A stretch of 64,000 nucleotides of DNA, from NCBI RefSeq assembly GCF_021513255.1, contig NZ_CP090977.1, positions 186,001 to 250,000 of the forward strand, read 5' to 3'. Of the stretch, positions 57,833 to 64,000 are shown piece after piece. Every line of letters begins with the position of its first letter. Within the stretch, counting starts at the first letter, position 1. The stretch is from Planococcus sp. 107-1. Its GTDB lineage: Bacteria; Bacillota; Bacilli; Bacillales_A; Planococcaceae. The notes under the pieces were generated by a model, which had not been told where the DNA came from, made no database searches, and saw only the letters and a program-made list of their open reading frames with translations. Made by a program: the position numbers and the translations under genes.

Positions 57833-58771
57833 ATGGTGAAACGAACGGCAGGAATCCATCACATTACAGCGATTGTCGGAAACCCACAGGAAAATGTGGA
57901 CTTTTATGCAAGTGTTTTAGGACTAAGGCTAGTAAAGAAAACAATCAACTTTGACGATCCGGGAACTTACCACCTTTATTTTGGCAATGAAGGCGGAGAT
58001 CCGGGAACCATCATAACGTTTTTCCCTTGGGACAACGCTTATAAAGGAAGAATCGGTGACGGCCAAGTTGGTATAACTTCCTACGCGGTGCCTGCGGGAG
58101 CGCTTGGCTTCTGGGAAGAACGGTTAGCCCATTATCAGGTTGATTATGAAAAAGCGAGCCGGTTTGGAGAAAGTTCACTGCGCTTTGATGATCCGCACGG
58201 CCTCCATTTGGAGATTGTCGAGAGAAGCATGGGTGAGTTGAATAGCTGGAGTTTTAATGGAGTGAAACGGGAAGCTGCGATAAAAGGATTTGCAGGTGCG
58301 ACGCTTTTCACTTCACGAGCGGAAAAGACAGCTGAATTGCTTGAACAGGTGCTTGGATTTGAAAAAGTCGGAGAAGAAGGCGAATTTATTCGTTTTCGCT
58401 CAACCGCGGAAATCGGCAATATGATTGACGTGAAAACCACTTCTTCAGGAACCGGCCAAATGGGCGTCGGTACGGTTCACCACATTGCTTGGCGTGCGAT
58501 GGACGATGCGGACCAATTGGATTGGAAAAATGAAATTGAAGCTTACGGGCTTGGCGTGACGCCTGTACAAGACCGCAGCTATTTCAATGCGATTTACTTC
58601 CGGGAGTATGGCGATTTGTTATTTGAAATTGCGACGGATCCTCCTGGTTTCGCTATTGACGAATCTCCGGAAAGCCTTGGCGAATCGCTGATGCTCCCAA
58701 AACGGTATGAACAATACCGAAGCGGATTGATGAATGACTTGATCCTGATTAAGGTTCGTGAAAGGGAATAA
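57833..58771 (+). CDS. VOC-family ring-cleaving dioxygenase (MhqO/MhqA-like)
   Basis: This 312-residue protein has two glyoxalase/VOC modules (GIHHITAIVGNPQENVDFYAS at the start, TVHHIAWRAMDDADQL in the second), with metal ligands His in each half and Glu in LLFEIATDPPG. It matches the Bacillus MhqO/MhqA group of hydroquinone-type extradiol dioxygenases linked to quinone detoxification. Start ATG 57833 follows GAAGGAGA. No MarR-type MhqR gene is beside it. Confidence 0.87.
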   Translation: MVKRTAGIHHITAIVGNPQENVDFYASVLGLRLVKKTINFDDPGTYHLYFGNEGGDPGTIITFFPWDNAYKGRIGDGQVGITSYAVPAGALGFWEERLAHYQVDYEKASRFGESSLRFDDPHGLHLEIVERSMGELNSWSFNGVKREAAIKGFAGATLFTSRAEKTAELLEQVLGFEKVGEEGEFIRFRSTAEIGNMIDVKTTSSGTGQMGVGTVHHIAWRAMDDADQLDWKNEIEAYGLGVTPVQDRSYFNAIYFREYGDLLFEIATDPPGFAIDESPESLGESLMLPKRYEQYRSGLMNDLILIKVRERE

Positions 58772-58780
58772 ATGACAATG

Positions 58781-58817
58781 AAAAAAGCGCTTTGGAAAAA
58801 TCCAAAGCGCTTTTTTT
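58781..58817. terminator. Bidirectional terminator between VOC gene and ProDH 2
   Basis: AAAAAAGCGCTTTGGA pairs with TCCAAAGCGCTTTTTT. Confidence 0.9.
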
Positions 58818-59724
58818 ATTTGGAGATCAAGCTCTTTAAAGCCAAATTGATGTTTTGCGGACGTTCAGCTAACCGGCGCATATAATAGCCGTACCAGTCT
58901 TGGCCGAAAGGAACGTATGTCGTGAAAGCATAGCCTTCTTGCGCCAATTCTTTCTGCAGTTCGGACCGGAATCCGTAAAGCATTTGGAATTCAAAACGGT
59001 CGCGTGGGATTTTGTTTTCTTTTACGAATTTCTTCACTTCATGGATGATGACATGGTCGTGCGTCGCGATAGACGTAAACACATCTTGCTGGAGCCGGAT
59101 CTTGATCAATTTCAAATAATTATTGTCGATATCTTGTTTGCTTTGATAAGACACTTCAGAAATCTCTTTATAAGCTCCTTTGACTAGACGCAAGCGGACA
59201 TGTTGGAGGGATTCCAAATCTTTTTCAGACCGGAATAAGTAAGATTGGATCACGGTCCCAACGTTATCGTAGTCTTTCAACAATTCATGAAGAATATCAA
59301 GCGTTGGCTGAAGATGGCTATAGTCTTCCATATCGATATTGATGAAGATAGCATAGTCAGCGGCGGCAGCTACAATTTCTTTCATATTTTCCAAACAGAA
59401 CTTGTGGTCGACATCCAAGCCGACTTGGGTCAGTTTGACAGACATATGGGCAGCGACGCCATGTTTTTGGATCGCTTCTATCGTTTCAAGGATTTGCATT
59501 TTTGCATCAAGCGCTTCTTCGCGGTTAAAAACAAATTCACCTAAATTATCAATGGTAGCGCCGATGCCTTCAGCATTTAACTCTTTAACGGATTTCATCA
59601 TGCTATCGATATCAGTTCCAGCTACAACTTTGCCGGCTCCTAATTTAAGACCCCATTTTTTAGCTCCGCTATTCAACACTTGGTTTTTGGACAAGGCAAT
59701 AAAAAAATCTCTTGTTAAACTCAC
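58816..59724 (-). CDS. Proline dehydrogenase 2
   Basis: This 302-residue ProDH barrel has NIDMEDYSHLQPTLDIL, VIQSYLFRSEKD, LRLVKGAYKE and YVPFGQDWYGYYMRRLAERP, and is clearly paralogous to the gene at 45666-46640 over its whole length but without that copy's C-terminal hydrophobic tail. It oxidises proline to pyrroline-5-carboxylate. GTG 59724 is chosen because ATAGGAGG lies 7 bases before it; the longer frame has no site. A cre-like box lies directly upstream, so carbon catabolite repression is likely. Confidence 0.92.
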   Translation of the reverse strand: MSLTRDFFIALSKNQVLNSGAKKWGLKLGAGKVVAGTDIDSMMKSVKELNAEGIGATIDNLGEFVFNREEALDAKMQILETIEAIQKHGVAAHMSVKLTQVGLDVDHKFCLENMKEIVAAAADYAIFINIDMEDYSHLQPTLDILHELLKDYDNVGTVIQSYLFRSEKDLESLQHVRLRLVKGAYKEISEVSYQSKQDIDNNYLKLIKIRLQQDVFTSIATHDHVIIHEVKKFVKENKIPRDRFEFQMLYGFRSELQKELAQEGYAFTTYVPFGQDWYGYYMRRLAERPQNINLALKSLISK

Positions 59725-59744
59725 TGTTTTTCCTCCTATGCATA

Positions 59745-59758
59745 TGGAAACGTTTTCA
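59745..59758 (-). promoter_or_regulatory. cre-like (CcpA) box of proline dehydrogenase 2
   Basis: On the - strand TGAAAACGTTTCCA matches the cre consensus TGWNANCGNTNWCA with one mismatch, 20 bases upstream of the GTG start, where bound CcpA would block the transcript. Confidence 0.65.
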
Positions 59759-60036
59759 AGAGCGGCGGATAAAAAATCCTCCAAACTTGTATGAAAGACC
59801 GTAGGCTCATGGGTTATTTCTTAAGTGGATGGGTGATGTACTTCAATCCCTTTTTCATTATAATCGATAGCTTGGATTCTACCTAACTTAATCTAGCTCA
59901 TGAAAAAAGAAAATGGAATCAATGTAAAGCAATGTGTCCAATTAAGGAAAAGCAGTCAGAGCGGTGAAATTGTAAGCTTTTGAAATTTACCGTATACTCA
60001 AAATGACAGAATAATCAAACGGAAAGAGGGGTTAAG
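59759..60036. other. Intergenic region between ProDH 2 and acetamidase
   Basis: About 280 bases with no gene; it should hold the divergent promoters of both genes. No confident -35/-10 pair was found. Confidence 0.4.
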
Positions 60037-61337
60037 TTGAGCAGAGAAGCATCGGAAACTGTAATGGTCAATCAATACATCAACGGAGTACTAGATCCCA
60101 ACCTGGAAATGCTGGGCCCTGTAAAAAGCGGAGGACATATCATTGCCCACACAGCACCTGGCTGCTGGGGTCCGATGATCACACCTTGCATCCGAGGCGG
60201 GCATGAAGTGACAAAACCGGTTTTTGTGGAAGGCGCAGAACCGGGGGATGCCATTGTCATCAAGATAAAATCCATTGAAGTGACCTCGCTTGCCACGTCT
60301 TCTGGAAATGACAGTCCTGTTGAAGGGCGTTTTCTGGGAGATCCGTTTATTGCCGTGAAATGTCCAGGATGTGGAACTTTGTATCCGGATACAGTGATTA
60401 AAGGCACCGGAAGCGAAGCGATCCGCTGTGCTAATTGTGATGCAGACGTCACCCCTTTTGTGTTTACGAATGGCTACACGATGTTCTTTAGCGAAAAAGG
60501 CGATGTCGGCATAACGCTGAACCAGGAAGCTGCAGAAATGATTGCCCAGGATGGGCAGGCGTATATGAAAACGCCTGATGCTTCTGTCCAAAATCCGATT
60601 GTCACTTTTGCGCCGCACGATTTGGTCGGGACCATTGCACGGATGCGTCCATTTTTAGGGCAGCTTGGGACGACACCGTCACGGCCAATCCCAGACTCCC
60701 ACAATGCCGGCGATTTTGGGTCGTTTTTAATCGATGCACCTCACGAATATGTCAGCACCCAAGAAGAGCTGGATACGCATCGGACAGATGGCCATATGGA
60801 TATTAGCCGCGTCAGAGCGGGCTCGGTATTGATTTGCCCAGTGAAAGTGCCGGGCGGCGGGTTTATCTTGGAGACATGCATGCGATGCAAGGCGACGGCG
60901 AGATCGCAGGGCATACGTCTGATGTAGCGGGAATTGTCCATTTGGAAGTCCATTTGCTGAAGGGATTGAATAATGTCGGTCCGATTCTTTTGCCGAATGT
61001 GGAAGATTTGCCGTATACGGCTAAACCTTTTACCGCAGAAGAGCGATTATCTGCTCAACGGATTGCCGAGAAGTGGAATGTCCCGCAGCTGGAAGAATCA
61101 TTGCCACTTTCATTCATTGGGACTGGGCCGACTTTGAATGCAGCTACAGACAATGCATTGGAACGGGCAGCTGCGATGTTCCATGTGGAGGTGCCGGAAA
61201 TAATGAACCGGGCGACCATAACCGGTTCGATTGAAATCGGCCGCCATCCTGGAGTCGTAACCGTCACCTTCCTCGCACCGGAATCTTATTTAAAAGAAGC
61301 CAATCTGTATGATTTAGTAAAAGCTCAGTATCGTTAA
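60037..61337 (+). pseudogene. Acetamidase/formamidase family protein, frame broken near 60860
   Basis: This amidase of about 433 residues has GPMITPCIRGGHEV at the N-terminus and, in the second frame, VYLGDMHAMQGDGEIAGHTSDVAG, the metal-site GD-x-HAxQGDGE motif of FmdA-type amidases. The frame shift is at GGCGGCGGG near 60860, where one more G restores KVPGGGVYLGD. An insert with two CxxC pairs (KCPGCGTLYPD and RCANCDADV) forms a likely small zinc knuckle. It would release ammonia from acetamide, formamide or similar. TTG 60037 follows AAAGAGGGG. Confidence 0.85.
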
Positions 61338-61342
61338 CATAA

Positions 61343-61381
61343 AAAAGGGATGGCGCCAGATTGATGGCCGCCATTCCTTTT
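61343..61381. terminator. Bidirectional terminator after acetamidase
   Basis: AAAAGGGATGGCG / CGCCATTCCTTTT stem. Confidence 0.85.
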
Positions 61382-61409
61382 GCTTTATCTTTTATATTCC
61401 CGCGGATTT

Positions 61410-61970
61410 TCAGCCAGGCTGCGGAGCATGAATCTCCCAAGACAGCTTCAGCGCATCAGCCAAATAGTCTGCTGCTTCTTCGGCATCAAAATGGTCCACT
61501 TGAAATTTCGAATGGTTCAGCGAATAAATGGCCTGCCTTTCGACAAAAAGTTTCTGGATGTCTTCTATGGATCGATCTTGAAGGAGTGGCCGGTTGTCTG
61601 AGAGGATGTGGATGCGTTCTTTCCAAGAATCCCAGCTGATGTCTAAAAACAACACGATGCAATCCGCTAAACAGATTTCACGGATTTCTTGCTGCAAAAA
61701 TGCTCCGCCGCCAACTGAAATAACATAAAGAGGCTGTTGGCTGTAAAAATGAATCAGCTCTTTTTCTTTTTTCCGGAAGGTTTTTTCACCGAACTTCTCG
61801 AAAATAAGGGGGATGGGCATGCTGAATTCTTTTTCGATTTCTGCATCAATGTCCACAAAGCCCCGATACAATTTTTTTGCGAGCAATTTTCCGACAGTCG
61901 TTTTTCCAACACCCATAAAACCGATGCAGACAATGCTTTTTTCGCGGATGGATAATCCGAACTTTCTCAT
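61410..61970 (-). CDS. aroK: Shikimate kinase
   Basis: This 186-residue P-loop kinase has Walker A GFMGVGKTTVGK, the shikimate-binding DIDAEIEKEF and VISVGGGAFLQ, which carries the glycine-rich triad GGGA, and a lid region with conserved arginine (RPLLQDRSIEDIQ). It phosphorylates shikimate in the pathway to chorismate, the substrate of TrpE in this same window. The start at 61970 is chosen since GAGTGG lies nearby; the longer frame has no site. Confidence 0.92.
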   Translation of the reverse strand: MRKFGLSIREKSIVCIGFMGVGKTTVGKLLAKKLYRGFVDIDAEIEKEFSMPIPLIFEKFGEKTFRKKEKELIHFYSQQPLYVISVGGGAFLQQEIREICLADCIVLFLDISWDSWKERIHILSDNRPLLQDRSIEDIQKLFVERQAIYSLNHSKFQVDHFDAEEAADYLADALKLSWEIHAPQPG

Positions 61971-62082
61971 TGGCGACCACTCTTTTCTAAAATAATTGTA
62001 CGAGCAATTTGTTCTCAAAGCTTACTTTACACCACACACTTGAAAAACTCACGGAAATTCTATAAAAGCAGGGAGGAAGAAA

Positions 62083-63129
62083 ATGAACCATACATATTTA
62101 GTGACCGGATCTTATTCAAACGCTGAGGAGCAAGGCATCAAGCTTTGGGAATTTAATCATCAATCTGGCAGCTTAACTGAAATTGCGGGCACTTTCGGTA
62201 TTGATCGCCCTTCTTTTTTAGCTATCCATCCAAACGGGAAAAGCTTTGCTGCAACAAGTGAAGTGGGAGACGGCGATTTAGTCGCATACGAATTTGCTGG
62301 CAAGCCGCCCATGTTAAAAGAAATCAATCGGCAGCCAGCCAATGGCGATCATCCGGCCCATGTGTGCATCGATCATTCAGGCAAATGGCTGCTCGCGGCC
62401 AATTATTCTGGCGGCAACGTAAATGTGTATCCCTTACTTGAAGATGGCTCAATTGGCAATCGGACCGATTCTGTCAAACACAAAGGCAAAGGGACAAACT
62501 TAAAAAGGCAGGATGCTCCCCATCCGCATTCTGTTTTTCAACTGCCGCAAAGTGATCAATTTATCGTCTCGGATTTGGGGACAGATACGCTTTACATTTA
62601 CAGGCTGGACCAAAAAACAGGAAAGCTGGAACTTAGGCATTCGATACAAGCGCCTGCCGGTTCCGGCCCCCGCCATTTAACTTTCCATCCGTCGCTGCGA
62701 TGCGTTTATTCATTAGAAGAACTTGCTTCCTCATTAACTGTCTATGAACTGGACAGTGAAGAAAATTTAAAACCAGTGCAGCATATATCCTTGCTGCCGG
62801 ACGAATTCGATGGCGAGAACACAAGTGCAGAAGTCAGGGTTTCTGAAGATGGCCATCATTTATATGCTTCGAATAGAGGCCATGACAGTTTAGCTGTATT
62901 CGCTATCGGACAAGAGGGTAGAATAGAGTTGAGAGGATTTTCGCCAAGCGGCGGAGAAGGTCCAAGGCATTTCGAGCTGATCTCCGGCGGACAATGGATG
63001 ATAGCAGCCAACGAGCGATCGCATAATTTAGCTGTGCTGAAAATCGGGAAGAACGGGATGCCCGAGCTTACTGGGGAAATAGTGGAAACTAAAGCACCCG
63101 TATGTGTTAAACGCATCGGAGGAATATAA
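62083..63129 (+). CDS. Lactonase family (6-phosphogluconolactonase YkgB-like)
   Basis: This 348-residue seven-bladed propeller protein has repeats with HPNGKSFAAT, DHSGKWLLAANYSGGNVNVY, DAPHPHSVFQL, GSGPRHLTFHP, VSEDGHHLYASNRGHDSLAVF and GGEGPRHFELI. These are the Pgl/YkgB features (cycloisomerase 2 superfamily). It is probably the 6-phosphogluconolactonase of the oxidative pentose phosphate pathway, but related propellers use other lactones. GGGAGGAAG precedes the ATG. Confidence 0.88.
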   Translation: MNHTYLVTGSYSNAEEQGIKLWEFNHQSGSLTEIAGTFGIDRPSFLAIHPNGKSFAATSEVGDGDLVAYEFAGKPPMLKEINRQPANGDHPAHVCIDHSGKWLLAANYSGGNVNVYPLLEDGSIGNRTDSVKHKGKGTNLKRQDAPHPHSVFQLPQSDQFIVSDLGTDTLYIYRLDQKTGKLELRHSIQAPAGSGPRHLTFHPSLRCVYSLEELASSLTVYELDSEENLKPVQHISLLPDEFDGENTSAEVRVSEDGHHLYASNRGHDSLAVFAIGQEGRIELRGFSPSGGEGPRHFELISGGQWMIAANERSHNLAVLKIGKNGMPELTGEIVETKAPVCVKRIGGI

Positions 63130-63170
63130 AAAGCAGCGACAGGGCATTTTTACTCTGTCGCTGCTTTTTT
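63128..63170 (+). terminator. Terminator of the lactonase gene
   Basis: AAAAAGCAGCGACAG pairs with CTGTCGCTGCTTTTT. Confidence 0.92.
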
Positions 63171-63172
63171 AT

Positions 63173-63456
63173 TAGTTGCCTGTCGAACCTGAGCGGCTGT
63201 TTCCGCTTTTCAGTGTCCAGCTCCGCCGCCTAGCCGCTCGAGGTCGCTTCAGTCTTATCTGCAATGGCAAAAGGCGCCATTTCCGATAAGACTTCCAGCG
63301 CTTGTCGCGGCTTGCAAGGCGGCTCCGCTTTTCAGAGTCCAGACTTCAACAGCCAGGTTCTCGGGTCATAAGCCAAGCTAGCTGTGCGGCAAAGAACGCC
63401 GCTTCGCCAGCTCGTCTTATGCCTGTCGAACCTAAGCGGCTGTTTCCGCTTTTCTA
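63173..63456. repeat. Intergenic repeat island (CTGTCGAACCTnAGCGG / TCCGCTTTTCAGnGTCCAG units)
   Basis: A 34-base unit beginning GCCTGTCGAACCT occurs at 63178-63211 and again at 63421-63454 with one mismatch. A second unit (TCCGCTTTTCAG-N-GTCCAG) occurs near 63202 and 63327. Other parts hold inverted GATAAGAC/GTCTTATC pairs. The composition is more GC-rich than most intergenic DNA here. It resembles the non-coding repeats scattered through many Bacillaceae and Planococcaceae genomes. No gene is visible. Confidence 0.75.
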
Positions 63457-63457
63457 A

Positions 63458-63787
63458 TCACCAATCCATCGAGTCTTTTTCTTTGATGCCAAGCTCTTTA
63501 AGCAAGCTGATGAAAGGGCTGTCGTTATTTCCTTTGAAGGATTCTTCTGTGCATGTGGAGTGGGGCGGATATTGAAGTTCTTCCGCCTTTTCCAATGTCG
63601 AATCTTCAAGGAAGTTCGTAGCATCCGCCTCGTCGAAGCATGACGGCGCAATGTACGTGTGGTGCGTATGTTCAAGGATGACGCGTGTGCTTGGCGATGG
63701 CGAATTCTCACGCGGCAAAAAGAAAAACACGAGTAAGGTGGCCGCAGCTATCAAGCCGATCAGCATACTGATTCTTTTTTTATTCAT
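63458..63787 (-). CDS. Membrane-anchored hypothetical protein after SCO1
   Basis: A 109-residue protein with a signal-anchor helix (ISMLIGLIAAATLLVFFFL, about 6-24) and a short soluble part facing outside that holds two cysteines (SCFDEAD and STCTEES) and a THHTYIAP stretch, possible metal-binding residues. No family was recognised. It starts 3 bases after the SCO1 stop with GAGGAA inside that gene, so it is co-transcribed with it. A role in copper or cytochrome oxidase assembly is guessed from context only. Confidence 0.65.
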   Translation of the reverse strand: MNKKRISMLIGLIAAATLLVFFFLPRENSPSPSTRVILEHTHHTYIAPSCFDEADATNFLEDSTLEKAEELQYPPHSTCTEESFKGNNDSPFISLLKELGIKEKDSMDW

Positions 63788-63790
63788 CTT

Positions 63791-64000
63791 TTATTCCTCC
63801 GCAAGCAAAATTTCTGCATCCGCTATTATTTCTTCAACGGGCGGATTGACGCCATTATAGTCTTTCATGATGACACCGTTTTTGTCGACAAGGAAAAAGG
63901 ATGTGCCATGCAACACTTGGTCATCGTTTGCCGGTTTGCGGGCAATCGTCTTGAAATTCTCCATGGCGAAAGCATCAATCTTCTCCGGTGAATAGCCGGT
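63791..64000 (-). CDS. SCO1/SenC-like copper chaperone, 3' end only
   Basis: The frame is open to the window edge and gives the last 69 residues: an IARKPANDDQVLHGTSFFLVD-type segment (shortened here: DDQVLHGTSFFLVDKNG) with the copper-ligand His, and a C-terminal helix. This is the end of a thioredoxin-fold SCO1/SenC protein that delivers copper to the Cu-A site of cytochrome oxidase. The CxxxC motif lies outside the window. Confidence 0.85.
   Translation of the reverse strand, partial: TGYSPEKIDAFAMENFKTIARKPANDDQVLHGTSFFLVDKNGVIMKDYNGVNPPVEEIIADAEILLAEE

Noticed and set aside
63173..63456. CRISPR array
   Set aside because: Only two copies of the 34-base unit occur, 243 bases apart, with no regular spacers and no cas genes.

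Overview
The window reads as a chromosome segment of a low-to-mid GC Gram-positive bacterium of the Bacillales, most likely Planococcaceae (Planococcus-like). This is inferred from AGGAGG-type ribosome binding sites, many TTG/GTG starts, T-box and purine riboswitch leaders, PerR/Fur/CcpA-type operators, a Staphylococcus-type pantothenate kinase (CoaW), a bacillopeptidase F-like exoprotease and an intracellular subtilisin. No rRNA, tRNA, CRISPR array, prophage or insertion sequence was seen. It is mostly ordinary core and accessory metabolism in short operons ending in clear hairpin terminators.

Layout. 1-4.8 kb: tail of a DHFR-family protein, a SleB-like cell-wall hydrolase, a small membrane protein and a three-gene sugar ABC importer without ATPase. 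4.8-7.2 kb: T-box-controlled trpE-trpG. 7.2-15.5 kb: DDAH/arginine deiminase-like enzyme, GNAT, GIY-YIG protein, NAD(P)-binding protein, SurA/PrsA-like lipoprotein, EamA transporter, hisC, thioredoxin reductase-like flavoprotein and small unknown genes. 15.5-20.3 kb: a ribA-ribD-HAD operon divergent from ferritin and fetAB, with Fur-like and PerR-like boxes between them, which looks like an iron-homeostasis block. 20.3-31 kb: reductase, RsbR-type protein, intracellular subtilisin, DUF485 protein plus acetate symporter, coaW, nitroreductase, hemY/cgoX and PerR-box katA. 31.5-37.2 kb: acyl-CoA cluster (thiolase, nitronate monooxygenase-like, enoyl-CoA hydratase, acyl-CoA synthetase, thioesterase). 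37.3-48 kb: a 23-residue-repeat protein, fhs, an Rrf2 regulator with a YhgE/Pip protein, tspO, a PH-domain protein, proline dehydrogenase 1 and an MFS carrier. 48.7-53 kb: a 1458-residue secreted protease. 53.2-64 kb: thioesterase, guanine riboswitch with xpt-pbuX, esterase, a degenerate M50-like membrane protein, VOC dioxygenase, proline dehydrogenase 2 with a cre site, acetamidase, shikimate kinase, a lactonase, an intergenic repeat island and the end of a SCO1-like gene.

A striking property of the sequence itself is that eleven otherwise well-conserved genes are each split by a single small indel, almost always at a short G run in a GCGG-like context. This looks more like uncorrected homopolymer error in the assembly than real gene decay, so those genes are probably intact in the organism. 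They are typed as pseudogene here because the frame is broken as given.

The most interesting biology is (i) the iron-linked riboflavin-precursor operon next to ferritin and an iron exporter, (ii) the LSExFI solenoid-repeat protein, (iii) the Rrf2-YhgE/Pip pair with a palindromic operator over its -10 box, (iv) a membrane protein with an M50 fold but no catalytic residues, and (v) two unrelated 21-bp-period intergenic arrays.
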